Shown here one piece after another: positions 1 to 8,520 of a DNA stretch of 64,000 nucleotides. The DNA is from Sphingomonas leidyi (lineage in GTDB: Bacteria; Pseudomonadota; Alphaproteobacteria; Sphingomonadales; Sphingomonadaceae), in NCBI RefSeq assembly GCF_011761945.1, contig NZ_JAASQV010000002.1, positions 1,116,001-1,180,000 of the forward strand, read 5' to 3'. The translations under genes and the position numbers were made by a program. Each line of letters starts with the position of its first letter. Within the stretch, counting starts at the first letter, position 1. Below the pieces are notes generated by a model. It had not been told where the DNA came from. It made no database searches and saw only the letters and a list, made by a program, of their open reading frames with translations.

Positions 1-1
1 G

Positions 2-364
2 TCCGCCCAGGCGGCGGGCGCCAATCTGATCGTGCTGTGCGGCGACAGCCACAATGCCTGGGCGTTCGACCTGGGGCAGGACGGCAAGCCCGCCGGCGTC
101 GAATTCGCCGGCCATAGCGTCACGTCGCCGGGCTATGAGAACAGCACCGCTACCGATCCGAAGATCATCGCCGCCGGCCTGGTCGCCGCCAATCCCGAGC
201 TGAAATGGTGCGACACCAGCCGCCGCGGCTATATGGCGCTCACGCTCACGCCGGAAAAGGCGAGCAACGACTGGGTGTTCCTGGACACGGTCACCCAGCG
301 CACGACCAAGGCCAGCGTGGGGCACACCGCCGTGGTGACGCGCGGCCGCAACGTGATGGCGTAG
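2..364 (+). CDS. phoD: PhoD-like alkaline phosphatase, C-terminal part (cut by window start)
   Basis: The reading frame is open from the first bases and ends with TAG at 362-364, so only the last 120 residues of a longer protein are present. The piece carries the segment VLCGDSHNAWAFDL, which matches the GDSH-containing core near the C-terminus of PhoD-type metallophosphatases. In that family the His and Asp residues help bind the Ca/Fe centre and the enzyme hydrolyses phosphodiesters or phosphomonoesters, usually outside the cytoplasm after Tat export. The N-terminal signal and the rest of the active site lie outside the window and cannot be checked. The gene converges on the UbiB-like gene, with a strong inverted repeat between them. 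Family assignment is fairly secure; the substrate is not known. Confidence 0.75.
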   Translation, partial: SAQAAGANLIVLCGDSHNAWAFDLGQDGKPAGVEFAGHSVTSPGYENSTATDPKIIAAGLVAANPELKWCDTSRRGYMALTLTPEKASNDWVFLDTVTQRTTKASVGHTAVVTRGRNVMA

Positions 365-366
365 CG

Positions 367-410
367 CCAGGGCCCGATCGCCGGATCCCGGATGCTGGTT
401 CGGGCCCTGG
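367..410. terminator. Inverted repeat between convergent genes, probable bidirectional terminator
   Basis: Arms CCAGGGCCCGA (367-377) and TCGGGCCCTGG (400-410) are perfectly complementary over 11 bp around a 22-nt loop that itself can fold. The element begins two bases after the PhoD stop and ends just before the stop of the minus-strand UbiB-like gene. No T-run follows on either strand, so it is only a candidate terminator or mRNA-end stabiliser. Confidence 0.5.
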
Positions 411-411
411 A

Positions 412-1917
412 CTAGACCAGCACCAGCGCCACGGCCAGGATCGCCGCCCCGCCCAGCAGCGCGGCGGCGATCCAGCCCGTGCCCGCCCGGATCGCGGCGG
501 CAGTCGCGGCGTCGTTCGGCGGCTCGGCCTCGATCCGCCGGATCGCGGCGCGCAGCAGCCGTGGCGCGTCATCGCCCAGCCCTGCCAGGGTCCAGGCCAG
601 CATGCCGCCGCTCGCGGCCAGCCGCCCCGGCGCGAAGCGCGCCGCCACCAGCCGCGCCGCCGCCCGCCGGATCGCGCCGGACAGGTCGAAGCCCGGCGCG
701 ATCCGCGCGAGCACGCCGTCCATCGTCACAAAGGCCTTGAACACCAGCAGCAGGTCCGGCGGCATCACCAGCCCTTCCTCGCGCAGCAGCCGCAGGAAAT
801 CAGGCACCATCTCCGCCATCACGATGCGCCCGCCGCCATGGCGCTGGACGATCTGCTCGGCGGCGCGGTCGATGCGGCCACGCGGCACGCCATGCCCTTC
901 GGACCAGAGCGCCAGCGTTTCCGCGAGCGCCCGCGGATTGCCCCAGGCCAGCGACGTGACGAAGCCCAGGAATTCCTCGCGCCGCCCCGGCCCGATATGG
1001 CCGATCGAGCCCAGGTCGAGCAGCGCCAGCCGGTTGCCGGGCAGGCAGAGCAGGTTGCCGGGGTGCGGATCGCCGTGGAAGCGGCCATGGACCAGCACCA
1101 TCTCGATGACGAGATCGGCGCCGAGTTCGGCGATCGCCTCCGGATCGATCCCGCGCGCCGCCAGCGCCTCGGCGGAAAGCGGCTTCACCCCCTCGACATA
1201 GTCCATCACCAGCAGGGTCTCGCTGGTCCACTCCCAATGGATGCCGGGCACCAGCACATCGGGCTGGCCGACCAGGTCCTCGCGGATGCGATCGGCGTTG
1301 CGGCCCTCCTGGGTGAAGTCCAGCTCCTCCAGCATCGCCTGGCGCAGCTGTCGCGCCAGCGCCACCGGCTCGAAGCGCCGCGCCTCGGCGCTGCTCCGCT
1401 CGACCAGCGCGGCCAGTTCGGCGATCAGCCGCATGTCCGCTTCCATCGCGCGGCGAATGCCGGGGCGGCGGACCTTGAGCACCACGTCGCGCCCATCCTT
1501 CAATCGGGCGCGGTGGACCTGCGCCATCGACGCGGCGGCGAGCGGCACCGGATCGAAATGCGCGAAGGCGGCCTCGGGCGGCTCGCCCAGCGCGTCCTCC
1601 ACTGCCGCGCGGATCGTCTCGAAGGCCAGCGTCGGCGCGTCGCTGTGGAGCTGCTCGAGCTCGGCGATCCATTCGGGCGGCAGCAGGTCGCCGCGCGTCG
1701 CGAGGATCTGGCCGATCTTCACGAAGCTCGGCCCCAGCGCCTCGAGCGCCAGCCGGGTGCGGCGCGGGAGCGGCAGCGCCCCCGCGTCCGCATCCGCGCC
1801 TTCGCCGGCGAAGCCCAGCCGGGCGAGCAGCACGCCCAGCCCGAAGCGCGCGGCCACGGCCGCGATCTCGCCCACCCGGTCGCGATCGCGGGCAGTGGTG
1901 GCAATCAGCTTGATCAT
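412..1917 (-). CDS. ABC1/UbiB-family atypical kinase (AarF-like)
   Basis: A 501-residue protein of the ABC1/ADCK/UbiB family, whose members support ubiquinone biosynthesis or other membrane lipid processes through ATP binding. Family marks in order: the KxGQ motif as KIGQ at residues 67-70, the alanine-rich loop AAASMAQV at 127-134, the ATP-site lysine near 148 in VVLKVRRPG, HGDPHPGN at 281-288 and the metal-binding aspartate in LLDLG at 299-303. DLG replaces the usual DFG. A single hydrophobic C-terminal segment (about 480-500) looks like a membrane anchor; UbiB itself usually has two. It is not next to ubiE or other ubi genes, so it may be a paralogue of the true UbiB. The ATG start at 1915-1917 gives the expected N-terminal helix. 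Confidence 0.82.
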   Translation of the reverse strand: MIKLIATTARDRDRVGEIAAVAARFGLGVLLARLGFAGEGADADAGALPLPRRTRLALEALGPSFVKIGQILATRGDLLPPEWIAELEQLHSDAPTLAFETIRAAVEDALGEPPEAAFAHFDPVPLAAASMAQVHRARLKDGRDVVLKVRRPGIRRAMEADMRLIAELAALVERSSAEARRFEPVALARQLRQAMLEELDFTQEGRNADRIREDLVGQPDVLVPGIHWEWTSETLLVMDYVEGVKPLSAEALAARGIDPEAIAELGADLVIEMVLVHGRFHGDPHPGNLLCLPGNRLALLDLGSIGHIGPGRREEFLGFVTSLAWGNPRALAETLALWSEGHGVPRGRIDRAAEQIVQRHGGGRIVMAEMVPDFLRLLREEGLVMPPDLLLVFKAFVTMDGVLARIAPGFDLSGAIRRAAARLVAARFAPGRLAASGGMLAWTLAGLGDDAPRLLRAAIRRIEAEPPNDAATAAAIRAGTGWIAAALLGGAAILAVALVLV

Positions 1918-1954
1918 GCGGCGCCAACGCGGGCCCGGGGCGAACGCTCCCGCG

Positions 1955-2440
1955 TCAACCGGCGCGGCGCTCCAGCGCGAGCAGATATTCCTTGGCGTCC
2001 AGCCCGCCCGCGAAGCCGGTGAGCTTGCCGGTCGACCCGATCACCCGGTGGCACGGGGCGACGATCGAGATCGGGTTGCGTCCATTGGCGGCACCGACGG
2101 CACGCGACGCTTTCGGGCGGCCCAGCTTCGCGGCGATCTCGCCATAGGAGCGCGTCTCGCCAAAGGGGATGGCCAGCAGTTCGGCCCATACGCTCTTCTG
2201 GAAGTCGGTTCCCCGGAAATCCAGCGGCAGGTCGAAGCGGGTGCGGGTGCCGGCGAAATATTCGCGCAGCTGGGTCTCGGCCGCCATCAGCACCGGATGC
2301 CCGGCATCGCCGGCCGCTTCGCCCAGCTTCACCCGATCGGGCGAATCATTCTCCCAGAGGATCGCGACGAGGCCCTTGTCGCTTGCGACGAGGGTGAGTT
2401 CGCCGACGGGCGAGGGAACGGTCTTGGTCGACAAGGTCAT
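1955..2440 (-). CDS. ogt: Methylated-DNA--protein-cysteine methyltransferase
   Basis: A 161-residue suicide DNA-repair protein that moves alkyl groups from O6-alkylguanine (or O4-alkylthymine) to its own cysteine. The acceptor motif is IVAPCHRVIG with Cys130, and the DNA-binding helix region SRAVGAANGRNP lies just before it. The C-terminus contains the typical GFAGGLDAKEYLLALE segment. The ATG at 2438-2440 was chosen because an AAGGAG ribosome-binding sequence lies about 8 bases upstream; an upstream in-frame ATG would add a non-conserved arginine-rich stretch and lacks such a site. The gene lies 72 bp downstream of aminopeptidase N on the same strand. The size fits the short Ogt type without an Ada regulatory domain. 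Confidence 0.93.
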   Translation of the reverse strand: MTLSTKTVPSPVGELTLVASDKGLVAILWENDSPDRVKLGEAAGDAGHPVLMAAETQLREYFAGTRTRFDLPLDFRGTDFQKSVWAELLAIPFGETRSYGEIAAKLGRPKASRAVGAANGRNPISIVAPCHRVIGSTGKLTGFAGGLDAKEYLLALERRAG

Positions 2441-2512
2441 GCTGTGTCTCCTTACCCTGCCGATATGGACGGCGGCGCCGGGAATCGCTTCCCGCACCTT
2501 GTCGCCAAAGCC

Positions 2513-5101
2513 TCAGTCCAGCGACTTGCTCGCCTGCTCGAACATATCCTTGCTCAGCCCCGGCGTGGCGATGATCCGCTCCAGCTCGGCGCGCATCCTT
2601 GCCGCACGCGCCGGATCGAAGCGCTTCCACCGGCCGAGCGGCGGCACCAGCTTGGCCGCGGTCTGCGGATTGAGCCGGTCGAGCGCGATCAGCTGGTCGG
2701 CGACGAAGCGATAGCCGCGGCCCGAAGGATCGTGGAACGCCCGCTGGTTGACGCTGAACGCGCCGATCAGCGCCCGCGCCCGGTTCGGGTTGGCGAGCGT
2801 GAAGTCCTTGTGCGCGGCCAGTGCCTCGACGGCCTGTGCGGCATCGTCGCGCGACGAGAGCGCCTGGGTCTGGAACCATTTGTCTAGCACCAGCGCATTG
2901 CCCTGGTAGCGCTGGTAGAAGGCCGCCAGCGCCGCCTCGCGCTTGTCCGAATTGCCGTTGACCAGCGTGGTCAGCGCGCCCTGGCGATCGGTCATGTTGT
3001 CCGCCGCCTCGAACTGGCCGAAGGCAAGCGCGGCGGCGTCGTCCGCTCCGCTCGCGGCGATATAGCCGAGCGCCACCGTCTTCAGGCGCCGCGCGCCCTT
3101 GGCCGCCGGCGAATATTCGAAGCGATTGGCCTGTGCCCCGTCATAGGCGGCGCGCCATTCGCTCTCCAGCGCGGTGCCCAGGTCCGCGCGCAGCGCCTCG
3201 CGCGCCGCGAAGATCGCGTCGGGATCGACCATGCCCATCTGGTCGCCGATGAAGCTGTCCGACGGCAGCAGCACGGCTTCGGCGACGAATGCCTTGTCGA
3301 GTGCCGAATCGAGCAGCGTGTTCCGGACCGCCTCGATCACTGCGGCGTGCTCGCCCTTGCCGCTCGTCACCGCGGCGACCAGCGTGTCCAGCATCAGCTG
3401 CTGCATCGCCTCGTAGCGGGCGAAGGGATCGTCGTCATGCGCCGAGAGGAAGGCGAGGTCCTTTGCCGTGCGGTTGGTCTCGACGATCACGGGGGCGGAG
3501 AAGCCGCGGTTGATCGAGAGCACCGGCGGCTCGGACAGGTTCTCGAACAGCATCTCGTGCGCGGCGTCCTTGAGCAGGACCAGCTGCTCGTCGCACATCG
3601 GCCGCCCGGTGATGCCGCCGAACAGCTTGAGCCTGAGCGGCAGCACCATCGGCTCCTTGGCCGGCTGGCCCGGCGTCGGCGGCACGGTCTGGGCGAGCCT
3701 GAGGCGGGCGCGGCCGCCTTCCTGGGCCAGATTGGCCGAGACGCGCGGCGTGCCCGCCTGGCTGTACCAGCGGCGGAACTGGGTGAGGTCCACCCCGCCG
3801 GCCTCCTCCATGCAGCGCACGAAATCCTCGCAAGTGGCGGCGGTGCCGTCGAACCGGTCGAAATACAGGTCGGTCGCGGCGCGGAACTTCTCGCGGCCCA
3901 GGATGGTCGACATCATCCGGATCACTTCGGCGCCCTTGTTGTAGATGGTCGCCGTGTAGAAGTTCGATATCTCGATATACTCGTCCGGGCGCACCGAATG
4001 GGCGAGCGGGCCGGCATCCTCGGGGAACTGGCTGGCGCGCAGGCCGCGGACATCCTCGATCCGCTTGACTGCCTTGCTGCCCTGGTCGCCCGAAAAGCTC
4101 TGGTCGCGGAAGACGGTGAAGCCTTCCTTCAGGCTGAGCTGGAACCAGTCGCGGCAGGTGACGCGGTTGCCCGACCAGTTGTGGAAATATTCGTGCGCCA
4201 CCACCGCGGCGATCGCGTCGTAATCATAATCGGTGGCGGTGTCGGGATCGGCAAGGATGTAGCGGCTGTTGAAGACGTTCAGCCCCTTGTTCTCCATCGC
4301 GCCGAAGTTGAAGTCGTCCACCGCGACGATGTTGAACACGTCGAGATCATATTCGCGGCCATAGACGGTCTCGTCCCAGGCCATCGACAGCTTGAGCGCG
4401 TGCAGCGCGTGATCGGTCTTGGGCAGGTCGCCCGCGCGCACCCAGATGCCGAGATCCACCTTGCGCCCGCGCATCGTGGTGAAGACGCCCCTGTTGGCGA
4501 CCAGATCGCCGGCCACCAGCGCGAACAGATAGCTCGGCTTGGGGAAGGGATCGTGCCACTCGGCCCAGTGGCGCCCGTCGCCCGCATCGCCCTGCGCGAT
4601 CGGATCGCCGTTCGCCAGCAGCACCGGGAAGCGCGCCTTGTCGGCAGCCATCCGCACCTTGTATTTCGAGAGCACGTCCGGCCGGTCGGGGAAGAAGGTG
4701 ATGCGGCGGAAGCCCTCGGCCTCGCACTGGGTGCAGAGCATGCCCGACGAGGCATAGAGGCCCTGAAGCTGGGTGTTGCGCTCGGGCGCGATCGTCACGA
4801 CCGTCTCGATCTCGTGCGCGTCGCCGGCAAGCGGGATCACCAGGTCCGGGCCGTCCATCCGCCAGCCCTCGGCCTCGGCGCCGTCCACCTTCACGCTCTC
4901 TGCCGCCAGCCCGTCGCCGTTCAGCACCAGCGGCCGATCGTGCGCGCCGCTGCGCTCCACCAGCAGCGTGGCGCGGACCCGGGTCGCCACCGGATCGAGA
5001 TCGAAGTCGAGCGCGATCTCGGGAACCGTCCAGTCGGGCGCGCGATAGTCCTCGCGGCGAGTGACGTGCGGAGTCTGCGGGGCGTTGGAAGCGTCTGCCA
5101 T
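2513..5101 (-). CDS. pepN: Aminopeptidase N (M1 family zinc metallopeptidase)
   Basis: An 862-residue cytoplasmic aminopeptidase that removes N-terminal residues from peptides. The exopeptidase motif GAMEN is at 267-271, and the zinc site is HEYFH at 303-307 with the third ligand Glu326 in LKEGFTVF. The length matches bacterial PepN, including the C-terminal helical domain seen from about residue 550 onward. The ATG start gives the usual N-terminal REDYRAP segment that opens the beta domain. There is no signal peptide. It diverges from the first M28 peptidase gene, leaving about 120 bp for both promoters, and is followed on the same strand by the ogt gene. Confidence 0.96.
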   Translation of the reverse strand: MADASNAPQTPHVTRREDYRAPDWTVPEIALDFDLDPVATRVRATLLVERSGAHDRPLVLNGDGLAAESVKVDGAEAEGWRMDGPDLVIPLAGDAHEIETVVTIAPERNTQLQGLYASSGMLCTQCEAEGFRRITFFPDRPDVLSKYKVRMAADKARFPVLLANGDPIAQGDAGDGRHWAEWHDPFPKPSYLFALVAGDLVANRGVFTTMRGRKVDLGIWVRAGDLPKTDHALHALKLSMAWDETVYGREYDLDVFNIVAVDDFNFGAMENKGLNVFNSRYILADPDTATDYDYDAIAAVVAHEYFHNWSGNRVTCRDWFQLSLKEGFTVFRDQSFSGDQGSKAVKRIEDVRGLRASQFPEDAGPLAHSVRPDEYIEISNFYTATIYNKGAEVIRMMSTILGREKFRAATDLYFDRFDGTAATCEDFVRCMEEAGGVDLTQFRRWYSQAGTPRVSANLAQEGGRARLRLAQTVPPTPGQPAKEPMVLPLRLKLFGGITGRPMCDEQLVLLKDAAHEMLFENLSEPPVLSINRGFSAPVIVETNRTAKDLAFLSAHDDDPFARYEAMQQLMLDTLVAAVTSGKGEHAAVIEAVRNTLLDSALDKAFVAEAVLLPSDSFIGDQMGMVDPDAIFAAREALRADLGTALESEWRAAYDGAQANRFEYSPAAKGARRLKTVALGYIAASGADDAAALAFGQFEAADNMTDRQGALTTLVNGNSDKREAALAAFYQRYQGNALVLDKWFQTQALSSRDDAAQAVEALAAHKDFTLANPNRARALIGAFSVNQRAFHDPSGRGYRFVADQLIALDRLNPQTAAKLVPPLGRWKRFDPARAARMRAELERIIATPGLSKDMFEQASKSLD

Positions 5102-5221
5102 GATGCCTCGGATATAGGGGCAAGCTCGGCGCTCGCCACCTTGAAAATCTGCCGGCTTGCGCCTGCGTCAAGCCGTGCTACCGAAGCGATATACCGAGTT
5201 GCCGCCGAGAGGTTCCCCCAC

Positions 5222-6910
5222 ATGATCCGCACCACCACGCCGCTGGCCCTTGCGCTGATGCTGGCGCTGCCCGCTTATGCCCAGAACGCGCCGGCGCCTG
5301 CGCCCGCCCCGGCGCTCACCGCCACCGAGCGCAATGCGATCGTCAATGCCGAGCTGCCCGCCGACCAGGCGGCGCTCAAGAGCCATGTCATGTTCCTCGC
5401 CGCGGATGCGCTGAAGGGCCGCGAGGCCGGCAGCCCCGAGTTCGAGATCGCCGCGCAATATGTCGTCTCGCAATTCTATGCGGCCGGGCTGAAGCCGGCG
5501 GGCGACGAGGGCGGCTATCTGCAGAAGGTCCCGCTGGTCAGCGCCAAGCTCGACGGCCCCGGCACGATGACGGTGACGGGCAAGGGCGGCGCGCCGGTCG
5601 CGCTCGAATTCGGCAAGGACTTTGTCTCCTCGGCCAATCCCGAGACGCCCAGCTATGCCGTCACCGCGCCGGTGGTGTTCGTCGGCTATGGCATCGTGGG
5701 CCAGGGCCGCGACGACTATAGGGGCGTCGACGTGAAGGGCAGGATCGTCGCCTATTTCGGCGGCGCGCCCGAGAGTTTCCCCGGCGAGGTCGCCGCGCAT
5801 TTCTCCAATCCCGCCGCCAAGGCGGAGATCGCGGCGAAGCATGGTGCGATCGCCACGATCACGCTCGAATCGCCGCACACCGTCAAGGCGCGGCCCTTCA
5901 GCTTCTATGCCAATGCCGCGGCGCGGCCGCGCTTCACCTGGGGCAACCCCGACGGCACCGGCCATATCGCCGCGCCGGGCACGCCCTCGGCCGGCACCGT
6001 CAGCCTGGTCGGCGCCGAGAAGCTGTTCGCGGGCGCCAGGCAGAAATGGGCCGATATCGCCAAGGCGGCCGCCGCGCCCGACGCGGTGTTCAAGGCAGAG
6101 GCGCTGCCGGTGACCGTTAGCGTGGCCGCCAAGACCGCGCTCACTCCGGTGAAGAGCTACAACGTCGCCGGCATGCTGCCGGGCAGCGATCCCGCGCTGT
6201 CGAAGGAAGTCGTGGTCCTTTCCGCGCATCTCGACCATATCGGCGTCGGCCGGCCCGACAAGACCGGCGACACGATCAACAACGGTGCGCTCGACGATGC
6301 CGTCGGCATCGCCTCGCTGATCGAGGAGGCCAAGCGCTTCAAGACGGCGGGCACGAAGCCGCGCCGCTCGATCCTGTTCCTGGCGGTCACCGCCGAGGAG
6401 AAGGGCCTGGTCGGCTCGGACTATTTCGCCAACAACCCCACCGTGCCGCTGTCGAGCATCGTCGCCGACGTCAATCTCGACATGCCGATCATCACCTACA
6501 AGTTCCAGGACATCATGGTGTACGGCGCCGGCCATTCGACGCTGGGCCCGATCGTCGAGCGCGCCGGCAAGGCGATCGGCGTGCCGCTGTCCGACGATCC
6601 GCTGCCGGGCGAGAACATCTTCGTCCGCTCGGATCACTACAACTTCGTTCGCAAGGGCGTGCCCTCGGTCTTCCTCTGGCCCGGTGCGGGCGGCCCCGGT
6701 CGCGCGGCATATGACGACTTCATGAAGAACCATTATCACCAGCCCTCGGACGAGATCGGCCAGCTGCCGGCGATCGACTGGGAGTCCGGCGTGCGCTTCG
6801 TCGACGTGAATTATCGCATCGCCCGCGAGATTGCCGATGGCGAGCAGCGACCGGTGTGGAACAAGGGCGATTTCTTCGGCCTCACCTATAACGGTCCGGG
6901 GGCCAAGTGA
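5222..6910 (+). CDS. Secreted M28-family metallopeptidase, paralogue 1
   Basis: A 562-residue exported zinc peptidase of the M28 family (aminopeptidase Y/S-like). A signal peptide of about 20 residues ends at AYAQ. A PA-type insert (about 145-215, with VVFVGYG) precedes the catalytic part. Probable metal ligands are His336 in LSAHLDH, Asp358/359 in NNGALDDAVG, Glu392-393 in AVTAEEKGL, Asp420 in VNLDMPI, and a histidine in NHYHQPSDE near 504. The ATG at 5222 is preceded by GAGAGG; the frame is open far upstream antisense to pepN, but that extension is not protein-like. It is the first of three tandem homologous genes, and its TGA overlaps the start of the next. Probable periplasmic or outer-membrane-associated peptide scavenging. 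Confidence 0.92.
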   Translation: MIRTTTPLALALMLALPAYAQNAPAPAPAPALTATERNAIVNAELPADQAALKSHVMFLAADALKGREAGSPEFEIAAQYVVSQFYAAGLKPAGDEGGYLQKVPLVSAKLDGPGTMTVTGKGGAPVALEFGKDFVSSANPETPSYAVTAPVVFVGYGIVGQGRDDYRGVDVKGRIVAYFGGAPESFPGEVAAHFSNPAAKAEIAAKHGAIATITLESPHTVKARPFSFYANAAARPRFTWGNPDGTGHIAAPGTPSAGTVSLVGAEKLFAGARQKWADIAKAAAAPDAVFKAEALPVTVSVAAKTALTPVKSYNVAGMLPGSDPALSKEVVVLSAHLDHIGVGRPDKTGDTINNGALDDAVGIASLIEEAKRFKTAGTKPRRSILFLAVTAEEKGLVGSDYFANNPTVPLSSIVADVNLDMPIITYKFQDIMVYGAGHSTLGPIVERAGKAIGVPLSDDPLPGENIFVRSDHYNFVRKGVPSVFLWPGAGGPGRAAYDDFMKNHYHQPSDEIGQLPAIDWESGVRFVDVNYRIAREIADGEQRPVWNKGDFFGLTYNGPGAK

Positions 6911-8520
6911 GCATGAAGCGCGCACTTCTCTTCGCAGCGACTCTGCTCGCCGCTGTTCCCGCCTTCGCCCAGGATCTCGACAAACCGGATCTGGACAGGG
7001 ACGCGGCGGCGCTGAAGGCGCATGTCCAGTTCCTCGCATCCGATGCGATGAAGGGCCGTGACACGGGCTCGCCCGAACTGGCCATCGCCGAGCAATATGT
7101 CGCGGCGCAGATGCTCGCGGCCGGGCTCAAGCCTGCGGGCGTGAACGGCACCTGGCTCCAGCCGGTGCCGCTGGTCGCCTACAAGTCGGCCGGCCACGGC
7201 ACGCTCGTGCTTCGGCGTGGCGAAACGTCGATCCCCCTCGAATGGGGCAAGGACTATATCGCCCGCCCCACGCCGAGGACGCCGAAGGTCGCCGTGTCGG
7301 GCCCGGTGGTCTTTGTCGGCTATGGCACCGAGGAGGAATATGCGGGGCTCCAGGCGAAGGGCGCGATCGTGGCGATGCTGCGCGACGCGCCGCGCGGCCT
7401 GCCCAGCGATGTCCGCGCGCATCTCGCGCAGCCCGAGGAGAAGATGCGCGTCGCGGCGGCGCATGGCGCGGTCGGCGTTCTCCTGATCGAGAGCAACGCC
7501 CGTCACGCGCTCCGCCCATTCGCCCAGGTGGTCTCCTTCGCGGAGAGCGAGGCGATGACCTGGTCGGACGGTGGCGCTGCGGCGGGCCCCGCCGCGCCGG
7601 CCTTCGCCTATCTGGGCTTCGACGGTGCCGCCAAGCTGTTCGAAGGTTCGAAGATCAAATGGGACGCCGTCCTGGCGGCGGACAAGGTGGGCGGGAAGAT
7701 CGCGCGCGGGGCGCTCGCCGTATCCGCCACGGGCACCGCCGAGACTGCGCTGCGCAGATTGGCGGCGGACAATGTCGCCGGCCTGCTGGAAGGGACGGAC
7801 AAGGCGGGCGAATATGTCGTCCTGTCGGCGCACCTCGATCATGTCGGCGTGGGCGAGCCCGATGCGACGGGCGACAGGATCTATAACGGCGCGATGGACA
7901 ATGCGGTCGGCACCGCCGCGATGCTCGAAGTGGCGCGCCGCTTCCAGGCCTCCGGCAAGCGGCCGCGCCGTTCGATCCTGTTCGTCGCAGTGACGGCGGA
8001 GGAGCAGGGCCTGGTCGGCTCGGAATATTTCGCCGCGCACCCGACCGTGCCGGGCCGATCGATCGTCGCCAATGTCAATCTCGACATGCCGATCCTGACG
8101 TATGATTTCGTCGATCTGGTCGCCTATGGCGCGGATCGCAGCTCGGTCGGAAAGCTGGTGGAGGCGGCCGCCGCCGCGGAGGGAGTCAGGCTGGTTCCCG
8201 ATCCGGAGCCGGACCAGGCCTATTTCGTCCGCTCGGATCATTACAGCTTCGTCAAGGCGGGCATCCCCGCGGTCTCGCTCGATCTGGGACCGGGCGGTCC
8301 GGGCGCTGCGGCGACGAAGGAATTCCTCGACAAGCATTACCACCAGCCTTCGGACGAAGTGGGGCTGATCGACTGGAAGCAGGGGCTGCGCTTCGTCGGC
8401 CTCAACTATGCGATCGCTCGCGCCATCGCCGATGCGGAGGCCAGGCCGGTGTGGAACAAGGGCGATTTCTTCGGCACGCTCTACAAGGGGCCGATGGCCC
8501 AGGGACCTTCGGAAAAGTGA
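6907..8520 (+). CDS. Secreted M28-family metallopeptidase, paralogue 2
   Basis: The second of three tandem M28 peptidases, with the same order of parts as its neighbour: signal peptide ending AFAQ, a FLASDAMKGRDTGSPE opening, a PA-type segment with VVFVGYG, and the catalytic block with SAHLDHVGVG, NGAMDNAVG, AVTAEEQGL, VNLDMPI and KHYHQPSDE. The annotated GTG overlaps the TGA of the previous gene (GTGA at 6907-6910), indicating translational coupling; an in-frame ATG at 6913 is an equally good start, 10 bases after a GGGGG tract. The inserted domain is shorter than in paralogue 1, and the protein lacks the Ala/Pro-rich linker after the signal peptide. Both catalytic metal sites look intact, so the gene appears functional rather than decayed. 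Confidence 0.92.
   Translation: MSMKRALLFAATLLAAVPAFAQDLDKPDLDRDAAALKAHVQFLASDAMKGRDTGSPELAIAEQYVAAQMLAAGLKPAGVNGTWLQPVPLVAYKSAGHGTLVLRRGETSIPLEWGKDYIARPTPRTPKVAVSGPVVFVGYGTEEEYAGLQAKGAIVAMLRDAPRGLPSDVRAHLAQPEEKMRVAAAHGAVGVLLIESNARHALRPFAQVVSFAESEAMTWSDGGAAAGPAAPAFAYLGFDGAAKLFEGSKIKWDAVLAADKVGGKIARGALAVSATGTAETALRRLAADNVAGLLEGTDKAGEYVVLSAHLDHVGVGEPDATGDRIYNGAMDNAVGTAAMLEVARRFQASGKRPRRSILFVAVTAEEQGLVGSEYFAAHPTVPGRSIVANVNLDMPILTYDFVDLVAYGADRSSVGKLVEAAAAAEGVRLVPDPEPDQAYFVRSDHYSFVKAGIPAVSLDLGPGGPGAAATKEFLDKHYHQPSDEVGLIDWKQGLRFVGLNYAIARAIADAEARPVWNKGDFFGTLYKGPMAQGPSEK

Noticed and set aside
3347..5221. Upstream in-frame extension of the first M28 gene
   Set aside because: It lies antisense to pepN and lacks protein-like composition; the signal peptide begins at 5222.
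5168..7039. Long minus-strand open frame opposite the first M28 gene
   Set aside because: Composition is typical of an antisense shadow (RRG, HRH, DRV runs) and the plus-strand gene has a signal peptide and intact active site.
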